DNA of 64,000 nt from Blautia sp. (GCA_029257775.1 JARIAQ010000032.1:1-64000), one strand, 5' to 3'; shown: positions 35,043 through 44,766, counted from the stretch's first letter. Numbers and translations: made by a program. Notes: generated by a model not told the origin, from the letters alone.

Positions 35043-35698
35043 TGGTATCCCACTCCCCACACTGTTTTAATATATTCAAAGTCTGTATGTACACTCATTT
35101 TATTACGAATACGCCGAATATGCTCTGTAATAATCGTATTATCCCCCATACCATCAATACCTCTTACCTTCTCATAAATTTGTTCCTTACTGAATATCTG
35201 CCCCGGATTCATTGATAATAATTCTAAAATATTAAACTCTGTTTTCGTAAGTATAATAGGAATTCCATTATAAGAAATACTTCTTTGACTATATGAAATC
35301 ACCAATCCCTTTTGGGAATTTGTAACAAGCTGATGACGCTTTTCCCTCCGAATATGCGCCATAACTCTGGCCCCTAACTCCTCTATTGAAAAAGGTTTTA
35401 AAATGTAATCATCTCCTCCCATTAAAAAGCCATTAATTCTGTCCCTCTCTTCTATTTTTGCAGTTAAGAACAAAATTGGACACTCTATTTTTCCTCTGAT
35501 TTCCTGGCACACATGCAATCCGTCAATATCTGGTAAATTAATATCCAATAAAATTAAATCCAAATTTTTTATGGTACTTTCTATGGCTTCCTTTCCTGTT
35601 CTCGCTGTTAGAACCTCATATCCTTGTATTTCAAAGTAATCCTTTAAAAGTTGTAAAATTGCAATCTCATCATCTACAACTAAAATCCTATATCCCAT
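35030..35698 (-). CDS. OmpR-family response regulator
   Basis: The 222-residue protein has a receiver domain with acidic pair DDE near the N-terminus and phospho-acceptor Asp in LILLDINLP. A winged-helix DNA-binding domain follows (about residues 125-222). It is the first gene of the two-component/ABC cluster and probably controls it. Confidence 0.9.
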   Translation of the reverse strand: MGYRILVVDDEIAILQLLKDYFEIQGYEVLTARTGKEAIESTIKNLDLILLDINLPDIDGLHVCQEIRGKIECPILFLTAKIEERDRINGFLMGGDDYILKPFSIEELGARVMAHIRREKRHQLVTNSQKGLVISYSQRSISYNGIPIILTKTEFNILELLSMNPGQIFSKEQIYEKVRGIDGMGDNTIITEHIRRIRNKMSVHTDFEYIKTVWGVGYQWIG

Positions 35699-35777
35699 AC
35701 TTTCAATTTCCTTCCATGACCTTTCCTTCTCAGTATAATCCTAAATTCTCTATAAAAAAGCTATTTTCCCACTATAA

Positions 35778-35822
35778 AAGAGCTATTATATCAAGTAATC
35801 TACCTAATACAATAGCTCTTAT
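35778..35822 (-). terminator. Terminator after the serine hydrolase gene
   Basis: AAGAGCTATT and AATAGCTCTT form a 10-bp stem with a loop of about 23 bases and a following TTTTA on the minus strand. Confidence 0.65.
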
Positions 35823-35824
35823 TT

Positions 35825-36841
35825 CTATGGATTTAAAGTATCATAAACCAATTTTGAAAGTTTATGAATATCTTCATATACTGCTTCCGCTCCATTTGTA
35901 TCTTTTGTCATGATACATAATATAAAATCTGTACTTTCCCCATATACAATTGCCGCATCATGCTGTACCTCAGAAGTTTCTCCTGTCTTATGAGCAACCT
36001 TTGTTCCTTCTGGCAGACCTTGCGGAATTTTAATGGTATTTTCTTGGTTTAACAATAAATGCAACATACTCCCTGATTTTTCATGGCTTACACAGGTTCC
36101 CTTGTAAATCTTTTCCAAAAGTCTTCCACAGTCTTTTACAGTCGTTACATTATCTCCCTTTCCATCTTTTTCAAATTTAGAATATGCAGGATGTAACGTG
36201 GTATGTATTCCAGTTTCTTCATACCCATTTTCTTGCAAATAATCATTAACTTTGGCTGCTCCTTTTGCAAAATTATGGTTTGAAGATTGAATTTTTATAA
36301 GCTCGTTATAAGCTTCATTATCTGAAACTTCAATCATTTCCTCTAAAAGTTTCTTTACTTCTTTGTATGCTTTTTTTCCACTTCCATAATACTGTGTCTG
36401 ATTTTCTACAATTTCATCCAGATTTTCATAAGTAGCAGCCATAACAAATAACTTTGCTAAACTTGCCGGATACATAGCTTCATTATTTAAAATAATTTCA
36501 TTTCCATGATCCATTTCCTGAATATATACACTCCAGTCTCCAGCAAATCCATGAACCATTTTCTCAACGTCTGACTGAAGCTTATTCATTAATTCTTCCT
36601 TCTCTTTTGCTTCTTTTTTATGTGCTTCCTGACGTGCTTTTATGGCTGCTTCTTTTGCTTCTTCTTTTGCAATCTGCGCTTCCTTTTTTGCTTTTTCTTC
36701 CTTCTCCTCTGTTCTAGCAGCTTTAATACTAGATACAAAACAAATACTGAATCCTATAACCAAAAGAGTAACTACCATCAGTCCTATCTGCCTTCTCATT
36801 ACTCTTTTTCTAATTCGCCTTCTTCTCTCCCTGGCATCCAT
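35825..36841 (-). CDS. Membrane-anchored serine hydrolase, class A beta-lactamase fold
   Basis: The 338-residue protein has a basic N-terminus, one membrane helix (about 19-38) and a charged coiled-coil linker (42-90). The catalytic domain carries SLAK (127-130), SDN (173-175) and KTG (about residue 290) in the right order. These are the active-site motifs of class A beta-lactamases. I do not see a clear omega-loop Glu, so it could be a carboxypeptidase or inactive PBP-like enzyme. It follows the amidohydrolase stop by 2 bases. Confidence 0.75.
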   Translation of the reverse strand: MDARERRRRIRKRVMRRQIGLMVVTLLVIGFSICFVSSIKAARTEEKEEKAKKEAQIAKEEAKEAAIKARQEAHKKEAKEKEELMNKLQSDVEKMVHGFAGDWSVYIQEMDHGNEIILNNEAMYPASLAKLFVMAATYENLDEIVENQTQYYGSGKKAYKEVKKLLEEMIEVSDNEAYNELIKIQSSNHNFAKGAAKVNDYLQENGYEETGIHTTLHPAYSKFEKDGKGDNVTTVKDCGRLLEKIYKGTCVSHEKSGSMLHLLLNQENTIKIPQGLPEGTKVAHKTGETSEVQHDAAIVYGESTDFILCIMTKDTNGAEAVYEDIHKLSKLVYDTLNP

Positions 36842-36843
36842 AC

Positions 36844-38457
36844 TTATCTAACTTCCTTTTTCCAAACACTTTTCCCTGCCTTTATGGTTTCCAAAACTTG
36901 GATTTCATTCAGCTTTTTAGGATCTATTCTCATGGGATTTTTATCTAAAATTACAAAATCTGCCCTTTTTCCTTCTTTAATACTTCCTTTTTCTTTCTCT
37001 TCAAAATACGCATATGCTCCATTTATTGTAACCGCTTGTAATGCTTCATACACAGTACAACACTGTTCCTTACCCAACTCTTCTCCCTTGCGTGTTATGC
37101 GATTTACCCCACACCATACTGAATGAAGCATGTCTGGCTTCGTAACTGGTGTATCTTGATGAAATGTCACCTTCATATTTCTTGAAAACGCAGAATGACA
37201 TGGACTTATACGAGCCGCTCTTTCTTCTCCCAGATTACGCCTATGTACTTCACCCCAATAATAGACATGTCCCACAAAAATAGAAGGAAGAATACCCAGT
37301 TCTTTCATTTCGTCTAACTGATCTTCCCTCACTGTCTGACAATGAATCATTACTGGACGAAGATTCTCTTTTTCTGGATTCTTACTGTTTTCCAACGCTT
37401 TTTTATACGTTTGAATAAACTGTCCACATGCAGCATCTCCATTACAATGCACTAAAATCTGTCTCCTGTCTTCCACCGCTATTTTCATAAAGTTTTCTGC
37501 TTCTTCATCAGAAAACCACGGATAAGCACAATAGCCGTCACTATTCTCATAAGGTTTTGTAAGCCATGCAGAACGCCCTTGAGGAGAACCATCAAGAATT
37601 GCCTTATATCCTCCTAGCTTTAAATTTCCACAATATTTTCCTGCATATTCAGGAAATTTCAAAAATAACTCTCTTCCTTTATATTGCAATAATGGATATA
37701 ATACCACATCTAAATCCAATTCCTGATTTTCATCAAACTGTTTAAGCATCTCAAAAGTCTCAAGAGAGGCAGCTCCATCTTGTACCGTAACAATTCCATT
37801 TTGCAAATATAGGTCTTGAGTTTTTTTCAGTCCTTCTTTTAAATCAAATTTAATTCTGGGACCTATTGCTTTTTGCATCATCATCATTGCTGCTTCTTCT
37901 AAATATCCATCAGGCTCCCCAACTCCATCTAATCTTCCAATTTTACCACCTTCAGGATTTTCTGTATCTTGGGTAATGCCAGCCAAATTAAGAGCTACAT
38001 CATTAGCACAACCCATGTGACCAGATGTATGTGAAATATAAATAGGTATTTCCTCTGAAACCTGATTTAAGTATTTTTTGTCCGGCTGTTTTCCTCCCGG
38101 CAAAAAATTATGATCGTATCCATATCCGATAATTACGCCAGATTTCTCTATCTTATTCTCTTCTTTATACTGTCTCAAAACTGAAATAATTTCTTCAAAA
38201 CTTTCACACTGGCTTAAATCTGCTGCCTGTGACATTTGAATCGCAGTAGATATATGACTATGTGCATCAATAAAAGCGGGCATTAGTGTCTTTCCGTTTA
38301 GATTTATCCATTGATCATCTTCTTTTACAAAAGCCTTTACTTCTTCAAAATCTCCAGCCATTTTAATCCTGCCATTTTTCACAAGTAGAGCATCTAAAAT
38401 TTCTCCTTCCTTTTCCATAGAAAGGATATCTCCGCCATAGTAAAATTGCTGCATCAC
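36844..38457 (-). CDS. Metal-dependent amidohydrolase (YtcJ-like)
   Basis: The 537-residue protein fits the Amidohydro_3 family: FIDAHSHIS near residue 65, SHTSGHMGCAN, VHCNGDAA, and the C-terminal FHQDTPVTKPD and GKRADFVILDKNP. These enzymes hydrolyse amide or related bonds; the substrate is unknown. It lies between lysC and the serine hydrolase gene in one transcription direction. Confidence 0.8.
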   Translation of the reverse strand: MMQQFYYGGDILSMEKEGEILDALLVKNGRIKMAGDFEEVKAFVKEDDQWINLNGKTLMPAFIDAHSHISTAIQMSQAADLSQCESFEEIISVLRQYKEENKIEKSGVIIGYGYDHNFLPGGKQPDKKYLNQVSEEIPIYISHTSGHMGCANDVALNLAGITQDTENPEGGKIGRLDGVGEPDGYLEEAAMMMMQKAIGPRIKFDLKEGLKKTQDLYLQNGIVTVQDGAASLETFEMLKQFDENQELDLDVVLYPLLQYKGRELFLKFPEYAGKYCGNLKLGGYKAILDGSPQGRSAWLTKPYENSDGYCAYPWFSDEEAENFMKIAVEDRRQILVHCNGDAACGQFIQTYKKALENSKNPEKENLRPVMIHCQTVREDQLDEMKELGILPSIFVGHVYYWGEVHRRNLGEERAARISPCHSAFSRNMKVTFHQDTPVTKPDMLHSVWCGVNRITRKGEELGKEQCCTVYEALQAVTINGAYAYFEEKEKGSIKEGKRADFVILDKNPMRIDPKKLNEIQVLETIKAGKSVWKKEVR

Positions 38458-38478
38458 ACTACCCCGCTTTCTTTATTT

Positions 38479-39696
38479 TTAATTCTTCTCTGACAAACCA
38501 AAAGCTTCATGAACTGCATTCATAGCTGCTACGGCATCTTTCTGTGCTACTAAAACGGTAATTCTAATTTCAGAAGTAGCAATCATATTGATATTTACAT
38601 CTTGATTATACAAACATTCAAACATTTTTGCTGCAACTCCAGGATTAGACATCATACCTGCCCCTACAATAGAAAGTTTCGCAACATCGCAATTATATTC
38701 TACTTTTTCAAATCCCAATACTTCCTTCTTTTCTTCCAAAAGGGCAATCGCTTCCTCTAAATTTTCATGGGAAACTGTAAAAGAAATGTCTTTTGTCCCT
38801 TCTCTTCCTACAGACTGAATAATAATATCCACGTTAATGTTCTTCTTTGCTAATGTATGAAAGAGTTTAAACGCACTTCCCGGCATATCCTGAATACCGA
38901 TTACAGAAATTCTGTCTGCATTTTTATCTAACGCAACCCCACTGATAATCATTCTTTCCACTTTATTTACAACCTCCTTTATAACAGTTCCCTCTGAATT
39001 ATTTAAACTTGAACGCACAACAAGATGTACGCCATATTTTTTCGCCATTTCCACAGAGCGATTATGTAGTACACCTGCTCCCAAAGTAGCCAGATCCAAC
39101 ATTTCATCATAAGTAATGGCTTTTAATTTTGTAGCTGTAGGAACAAGACGAGGATCTGCTGTATAAACACCATCCACATCTGTATAAATTTCACAAGCAT
39201 CTGCATGAAGAGCCGCTGCCAAAGCCACTGCTGTAGTATCTGAACCACCTCTGCCCAGTGTTGTATAGTCATCATATTGATTTATTCCCTGGAATCCTGT
39301 TACAATTACGATTTTCCTATCATCCAGTTCACGTTTTATTCTTTCTGTATCAATTTTCTTTAATCTTGCATTTCCATAACTACTAGTTGTATGCATAGCC
39401 ACCTGAAAAGCATTTAGGGAAACAGCTCTTACTCCTAGTTGCGCCATTGCCATTGCCATCAAAGATACAGACATCTGCTCACCAATAGTAAAAAGCATAT
39501 CCATTTCTCGCTTAGGGGGATTAGGATTAATATCATGAGCTTTCTCAATTAATTCATCCGTATATTTCCCCATGGCAGACAAAACAACCACAACATCATT
39601 TCCTTTTTCATAATCCTCTATACACCGTTTTGCCACATGAAAAATCCGTTCTTTATTGGCGACAGAGGTTCCTCCAAATTTCTTAACAATTAACAT
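38479..39696 (-). CDS. lysC: Aspartate kinase
   Basis: The 405-residue enzyme phosphorylates aspartate, the first step towards Lys, Thr and Met. Landmarks are KFGGTSVA at the N-terminus, TLGRGGSDTTAVALAAALHADACEIYTDVDGV and two C-terminal ACT domains (about residues 260-405) for feedback control. GGAGGAAAC precedes the ATG. No lysine riboswitch is visible in its short leader. Confidence 0.93.
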   Translation of the reverse strand: MLIVKKFGGTSVANKERIFHVAKRCIEDYEKGNDVVVVLSAMGKYTDELIEKAHDINPNPPKREMDMLFTIGEQMSVSLMAMAMAQLGVRAVSLNAFQVAMHTTSSYGNARLKKIDTERIKRELDDRKIVIVTGFQGINQYDDYTTLGRGGSDTTAVALAAALHADACEIYTDVDGVYTADPRLVPTATKLKAITYDEMLDLATLGAGVLHNRSVEMAKKYGVHLVVRSSLNNSEGTVIKEVVNKVERMIISGVALDKNADRISVIGIQDMPGSAFKLFHTLAKKNINVDIIIQSVGREGTKDISFTVSHENLEEAIALLEEKKEVLGFEKVEYNCDVAKLSIVGAGMMSNPGVAAKMFECLYNQDVNINMIATSEIRITVLVAQKDAVAAMNAVHEAFGLSEKN

Positions 39697-39755
39697 TGTT
39701 TCCTCCTGCTCAACAGACTATCCTGCTGTTTTTTTCTAAATTGTAAAACAATTAT

Positions 39756-39784
39756 ATAATACTATACCATTTCATTGTGGTCAA
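39756..39784 (-). promoter_or_regulatory. Promoter of lysC
   Basis: TTGACC (39784-39779) and TATTAT (39761-39756) are spaced 17 bases, 59 bases before the start codon. Confidence 0.6.
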
Positions 39785-39802
39785 TTAAAAATAAGAAAGC
39801 CC

Positions 39803-39831
39803 TTGCAGTTTCTTTTATTTCGCAATATAAT
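39803..39831 (+). promoter_or_regulatory. Promoter of the GntR gene
   Basis: TTGCAG (39803-39808) and TATAAT (39826-39831) are spaced 17 bases, 32 bases before the ATG. Confidence 0.55.
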
Positions 39832-39863
39832 AATTTAAAATTTTACTGTTTTGGAGATATCTT

Positions 39864-40571
39864 ATGGAATTTGAAAAAATCAGCTCCCCAACTCTTAGAG
39901 AGCTTTTTGTAGATCAACTGGAAAATATGATTTTATCAGGGAAGCTAAAAATCGGCGAAAAGCTTCCTCCTGAACGACAACTTGCCCAAATGATGCAAGT
40001 TAGCCGAGCTGTAGTAAATAATGGAATCTCTGATTTAGAAAAAAAAGGCTTTTTAATTGTAAAACCACGTAGTGGAACCTTTGTTGCGGATTATCGAAGA
40101 AAAGGTACTGTGGAAACTTTAGTTGCAATTATGAAATATAATGGAGGACGCATTCGCAGAGAAGAAATTCGTTCTATTTTAGAGGTACGGATTGCCCTTG
40201 ATACCTTAATTGCCAGACTTAGTATTCCCATCATTACCGATGAAGAAATTCAAATTCTCTTTGAAAAAGTAGAATCTATTCAAAATGCAACAACTATCCA
40301 AAAAGCTATCGAAGCTGCTTTTGCCTTTCAACATGAATTTGCTTTGTCATCCAAAAACACCTTAATTCCTCTGATTTTTCAATCTTTTCATGCACCAATT
40401 TTTACGATGTGGGAACGTTTTTGCCAACTTTATGGTATAGAAACCCTCTATCAGCGCAATTACACTATGTGGACTTATATAAAAAACAGAGATACTCTGG
40501 GTGCTGTTAACTGGATTGAATATTCCCTAAAACAATGTATTGATGGAGACACACAAATTTACTTCGATTAG
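39864..40571 (+). CDS. GntR/FadR-family regulator
   Basis: The 235-residue protein has a GntR winged HTH (residues 8-76; LKIGEKLPPERQLAQMMQVSRAVVNNGISDLEKKGFL). A helical FCD-type ligand domain follows. FadR-type proteins bind sites of the form TTGGT-N3-ACCAA. Two such sites lie before hypB, and this gene is the neighbour of the far end of that operon. I infer it is the operon's repressor. The ligand is unknown; FCD proteins often sense organic acids. Confidence 0.8.
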   Translation: MEFEKISSPTLRELFVDQLENMILSGKLKIGEKLPPERQLAQMMQVSRAVVNNGISDLEKKGFLIVKPRSGTFVADYRRKGTVETLVAIMKYNGGRIRREEIRSILEVRIALDTLIARLSIPIITDEEIQILFEKVESIQNATTIQKAIEAAFAFQHEFALSSKNTLIPLIFQSFHAPIFTMWERFCQLYGIETLYQRNYTMWTYIKNRDTLGAVNWIEYSLKQCIDGDTQIYFD

Positions 40572-40594
40572 TTTATCAAAAAAGAGAATCACAA

Positions 40595-40647
40595 AATAAG
40601 TACCCCTTGAGGTGTATACTGACCTCTCAAAGGGTACTTATTTTTTT
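40595..40647. terminator. Terminator between gntR and the DUF5692 gene
   Basis: AATAAGTACCCCTTGAGG and CCTCTCAAAGGGTACTTATT form a stem of about 18 bp followed by a T-run on the plus strand and bounded by an A-run on the other. Confidence 0.75.
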
Positions 40648-40666
40648 AACTATTGATAGAATCTTT

Positions 40667-41707
40667 TTACTTCTCTGCTCTTTCCATAGCAAGTTTAAAG
40701 TCTTTCTGATCCGTAAAAATCTCATATTTATATGGATTTTTTTTCTGCAATTTTGCACGTTTCATAATCATCATAAAGCACCAAATATTAGCTATAAGAG
40801 CTATAATTGCTATGATTCCTTGCATATTAGGATTTGCAGTTGATGGTCTTGTAGCTGCGTCCATAAATCCATCTGCATACAATACTGGTATTGTACTAAA
40901 CCTGCTGGCATCCTGAAACAGTGGAAATACTTGTGCAAACATGCACCATAAAGCTAATGTATTTGCTCTATTCTGTATCCATCCACCTTTATTCCAAATA
41001 GCATTGGCAATCGTTGGTGCTAAAAGAAGTGCCAGTCCACAATACCATGCATGAGTAGGCAAATTATTGTAAGTATACTCAAAATTCCATAAATCATAGG
41101 CTAAAATAAAACACCATGTCATATCTGGCCACAACATATCCTTCTTATCTTTAGAAACATAAATTCCCATCCAGCCTGTCATACAGAAAATATTAATTAA
41201 CCCAGAAAGACCATTGATCCAATTCCACCAACCGCCATATAACCATACATTTTCGGAAGATAGCCACCAACGATCTCCGTATTCTGCCATTGCCATCATG
41301 CCTCTGACACCGGACTCAAAATCACTAACTACTGCAATCAAAATATTAATTGCTACAATGAGAAAAGGAAAGAGTTTAAACCATTCTTTTTTTCCGATTC
41401 CCCATTGATATTTAATCATCATAAAGCCAATACATCCTGCAGTTGCTGCATACAATTTTGCATAATGAAACCAACTAGTCATATGTAGATAAGTCTGATT
41501 GTGGAGCGCCCAATCTGCCCCCATAGCTGCCCCTACATAAATTGCCACAAAATACACAGTTAAAACTGCAGGTAAAATCAAGAAACAGAAAATCCCACCT
41601 ACTTTGCTTCTTCTTGCCAATTCATTCATCAAAATAAGCCCTGCAAATACTAAAATCCAGCCTAATAGCTGCCATATTGTGTTATCTCCATATATTTGAA
41701 ATAACAT
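40667..41707 (-). CDS. DUF5692-type integral membrane protein
   Basis: The 346-residue protein has about nine hydrophobic segments and an unusual number of Trp residues (for example YGGWWNWING and YVSKDKKDMLWPDMTW). It resembles the DUF5692 family. I chose the ATG at 41707 after GGAAGGA; the ORF extends 12 codons further. It is the last gene of the hypB-oxidoreductase-hypA unit. A transport or anchoring role for the redox partner is possible; no function is known. Confidence 0.65.
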   Translation of the reverse strand: MLFQIYGDNTIWQLLGWILVFAGLILMNELARRSKVGGIFCFLILPAVLTVYFVAIYVGAAMGADWALHNQTYLHMTSWFHYAKLYAATAGCIGFMMIKYQWGIGKKEWFKLFPFLIVAINILIAVVSDFESGVRGMMAMAEYGDRWWLSSENVWLYGGWWNWINGLSGLINIFCMTGWMGIYVSKDKKDMLWPDMTWCFILAYDLWNFEYTYNNLPTHAWYCGLALLLAPTIANAIWNKGGWIQNRANTLALWCMFAQVFPLFQDASRFSTIPVLYADGFMDAATRPSTANPNMQGIIAIIALIANIWCFMMIMKRAKLQKKNPYKYEIFTDQKDFKLAMERAEK

Positions 41708-41739
41708 AAAAATCCTTCCTTTCTTTCTGTCTGTATATT

Positions 41740-42084
41740 TCAACAGGCAGTTATTTCTTTAATATTAAACTCATTTCCAGCCACAAGATATGTGCGTTCA
41801 CTTTTACAATACGGACAGGTTTTCCCAAATTCTGTTGTAGAATAAGTTTGTTTGCAGTCTTCACAAAATGTGACTGCCGAAATTTTCTCCACTGTAAGTG
41901 CCGCCCCTTTTAACAGCTCTGTTCGATCTGATGCCCAACGCCAGCAACTTTGTAAATACTCTTCCAAAACTCCTGAAACTTCTCCTATTTCTAAAGTAAC
42001 TTTTGCAATTTTTTTTAAATGATTTTCTTCCCCAACTTCTTTTAAACTGTCAATAATATGAAAGACAATTCCAAGCTCATGCAT
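41740..42084 (-). CDS. hypA: Nickel metallochaperone HypA
   Basis: The 114-residue protein begins MHELG, with the nickel-binding His2. It has a zinc site of two CxxC pairs (CEDC and CPYC, about residues 74-95). HypA hands nickel to target enzymes together with HypB. It lies 3 bases after the oxidoreductase gene. No [NiFe] hydrogenase or other nickel enzyme is seen in the window. Confidence 0.9.
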   Translation of the reverse strand: MHELGIVFHIIDSLKEVGEENHLKKIAKVTLEIGEVSGVLEEYLQSCWRWASDRTELLKGAALTVEKISAVTFCEDCKQTYSTTEFGKTCPYCKSERTYLVAGNEFNIKEITAC

Positions 42085-42087
42085 TTT

Positions 42088-44766
42088 CTATTTCTCCTTT
42101 TTTCCAAAATGGATTTTCATCTCCCTTTTAAATGCATAAGGAAGAATTGCCTTCATTTTATCTTCTGATTTATACATGGTACTACATTCTGGATGTTCTC
42201 TATATAAATGAATGGCATCAAATTCACATTTTGTAGTACAAAGTCCGCACCCAATACACTTATTTTCATCTACAATAGAAGCTCCACATCCTAGGCATCT
42301 TGCTGTTTCTTTTCTTACCTGCTCCTCTGTAAATGTTTCTTTTACATCTTTTTTTACACTTGGCATCTGACGAGAAGAACTATCATACTCTTTTATCTGA
42401 ATATTATTCTTATCAAGTTCAATAAATTGTCGTCTATTTCTTCCGATTGTAAGACTGCTATGAGGCTGCACAAAACGATGAATAGAAATCGCACCTTCTT
42501 TTCCTGCTGCAATAGCATCAATAGCAAACTTAGGACCTGTATAAACATCACCACCTACAAAAATATCTGGTTCTTTTGTCTGATAAGTTACTGAATCTGC
42601 TATTGCACCATTTCCTCTTCCTAATTCCACCTTAGAACCATGCAATAAATTTCCCCAGACAATACTCTGTCCAATACTTAAAAATACCCTTTCGCAAGGA
42701 ACTGTCATGGTCACATTTTCGTCAAATTTCGGTGCAAAACGTTGATTTTCATCAAAAACAGAAAGACATTTCTTAAATATAATCCCTCGCACTTTTCCAT
42801 TTTCTATTAAGATTTCTTTTGGTCCCCAACCACAATTAAGTGCAATGCCATCTTCCTGTGCCTCTCTAATTTCTTCTTCCGATGCCGGCATCCTATTCCT
42901 TCCTTCCAAGCAAAACATGGAAACCTCTGATGAACCACAACGACTGGCTGTTCGCGCAACATCAATGGCTACATTGCCACCTCCTACTACTACTGCACGA
43001 CCCTCGATTTTATAATCCTGATTTTCTCCCACTGTGCGAAGAAAATCTACAGCAGTCATTACACCTTCTCCATCTTCTCCTGGAACATTTGCTTTCCTTC
43101 CTCCTTGACATCCAATTGCAATATAAAATGCCTTATAACCTTGTTTACGCAATTCTTCTAATGTAATATCTTTTCCCACTTCAATTCCACATTTAATTTC
43201 TACTCCCATTTGACGCATAATATCGATTTCAGCCGCCACCACATCTTTTTCCAATTTAAAAGAAGGAATTCCATAAACTAACATACCACCTGGTTTTTCA
43301 TTTTTTTCAAAAACTGTTGGCTTATATCCCTTTTCAGCAAGATAAAATGCACAACTTAATCCAGCTGGGCCACCACCAATAATTGCAATTTTTTCTTCAA
43401 ATAATCTTCCTGTGGTAGGAGGAATAATTGGAGGAACATAGCGATTTTCTGCCATTAAATCCTGTTGTGCAATAAATTTTTTCACCTCATCAATTGCAAC
43501 TGCTTGATCAATTGTTCCCCTTGTACAGGCATCTTCACATCTGCGGTTACAAATACGCCCGCATACTGCTGGAAATGGATTTTCTTTTTTAATCAACGCT
43601 AATGCTTCTCTATACTTGCCTTGTGCTGCTTTTTTTAGATATCCTTGTACTGCAATATGTGCAGGACAGGCAGTTTTACATGGTGCTGTACCAGTATCAT
43701 AACAATTAATTCTGTTATGATCACGATAATCTTCATCCCATTTCTCTGGTCCCCATTTTACTTTATCAGGAATCTCATGTTTTGGATATTTAATAGGTCC
43801 ATCTTTTGTACAGAGCTTCTGTCCCAATTTCACTGCTCCTGCAGGACAATATTCTACACATCGGCCACACGCTACACAATTTTCAGTTTTAACATGGGCT
43901 ACATAAGCTGATCTTGATAGATTTGGTGTATTAAATAATTGAGATAGACGTAAGGCATAGCACACGTTTACATTACAATTACAAATAGCAAAAATTTTAT
44001 TCTTTCCATCAATATTTGTAATCTGATGAACGTATCCATTATCTTCCGCTCTTTTTAAAATATCTAATACTTCTTCATAAGTAATATAACGTCCACCTTT
44101 CTGTGTCTCTACTACATAATCTGCCATATCTCCTACTGCAATACACCAATCTTCTGGATCATCTGCACATCCTTCCTCATATGTCCGTCTTGATAATCTA
44201 CAAGAACAAGGACTCGCAGCATATTTTCCTTTATACTTTTTCAGCCAATGAGAAATATGTTCTATATCAACGGACTGATTTTCCATTTCGATTGCCTTCT
44301 CTACTGGAATAACATGCATCCCAATACCAGCTCCTCCTGGTGGAACCATTGGTGCTACTTTCTCTAAAGGTAATCTTGTCATCCTTTCAAAAAATTTACC
44401 AAGTTCGGGATGTTCTTCTAGTTGCTTCACATTCATATTAGAAAATTCTGCACTTCCCGGTACAAACATAGGAAGTACATATTGTTTTTCCCCTTTAGGA
44501 TTTTCCCAATTATATTCTAAAATTCCTACAGTACACATATCTGTCAAAAGCTTTTCCAGTTCTTTTTCTTCTTTTCCTGTAGCTTTTAAAAGCTGAGAAA
44601 ATGTCATGGGTTTACGCACTTTCATTTTCAATGCCACTTCTGCCATTTCATCTGTTACAATACAGGCAATCCCCCAATATTCTGGATCATCTACAGTAAC
44701 TTTATGTCCAATACGATCTGTGATTTTTTGTCCTAGTTTTAAAATCAATTCTCTTTGCTCTGCCAT
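42088..44766 (-). CDS. Multi-cluster Fe-S/FAD oxidoreductase (GltD/NfnB-like core)
   Basis: The 892-residue protein has several parts. Residues 1-110 are winged-helix-like. Cys clusters CSC (187-189) and CNCNVNVC (262-269) follow, then a ferredoxin motif (297-307). Residues 355-415 are a GltD-type cysteine domain (VCGRICNRRCEDAC). The FAD loop GGGPAG is at 464-469 and a second nucleotide loop VVGGGNVAIDVA at about 594. The C-terminus has CLGCG and a ferredoxin motif CIGCGLCTTKC. It likely moves electrons between NAD(P)H and ferredoxin or an unknown acceptor. It sits between hypB and hypA. Confidence 0.8.
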   Translation of the reverse strand: MAEQRELILKLGQKITDRIGHKVTVDDPEYWGIACIVTDEMAEVALKMKVRKPMTFSQLLKATGKEEKELEKLLTDMCTVGILEYNWENPKGEKQYVLPMFVPGSAEFSNMNVKQLEEHPELGKFFERMTRLPLEKVAPMVPPGGAGIGMHVIPVEKAIEMENQSVDIEHISHWLKKYKGKYAASPCSCRLSRRTYEEGCADDPEDWCIAVGDMADYVVETQKGGRYITYEEVLDILKRAEDNGYVHQITNIDGKNKIFAICNCNVNVCYALRLSQLFNTPNLSRSAYVAHVKTENCVACGRCVEYCPAGAVKLGQKLCTKDGPIKYPKHEIPDKVKWGPEKWDEDYRDHNRINCYDTGTAPCKTACPAHIAVQGYLKKAAQGKYREALALIKKENPFPAVCGRICNRRCEDACTRGTIDQAVAIDEVKKFIAQQDLMAENRYVPPIIPPTTGRLFEEKIAIIGGGPAGLSCAFYLAEKGYKPTVFEKNEKPGGMLVYGIPSFKLEKDVVAAEIDIMRQMGVEIKCGIEVGKDITLEELRKQGYKAFYIAIGCQGGRKANVPGEDGEGVMTAVDFLRTVGENQDYKIEGRAVVVGGGNVAIDVARTASRCGSSEVSMFCLEGRNRMPASEEEIREAQEDGIALNCGWGPKEILIENGKVRGIIFKKCLSVFDENQRFAPKFDENVTMTVPCERVFLSIGQSIVWGNLLHGSKVELGRGNGAIADSVTYQTKEPDIFVGGDVYTGPKFAIDAIAAGKEGAISIHRFVQPHSSLTIGRNRRQFIELDKNNIQIKEYDSSSRQMPSVKKDVKETFTEEQVRKETARCLGCGASIVDENKCIGCGLCTTKCEFDAIHLYREHPECSTMYKSEDKMKAILPYAFKREMKIHFGKKEK

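Noticed and set aside
36620-37126. A 168-codon plus-strand frame rich in Phe, Leu and Ser
   Set aside because: It is the mirror of the charged linker of the serine hydrolase and the end of the amidohydrolase; composition explains the open frame.
39697-39863. A lysine riboswitch before lysC
   Set aside because: The leader is under 60 bases from the predicted promoter, too short for the element.
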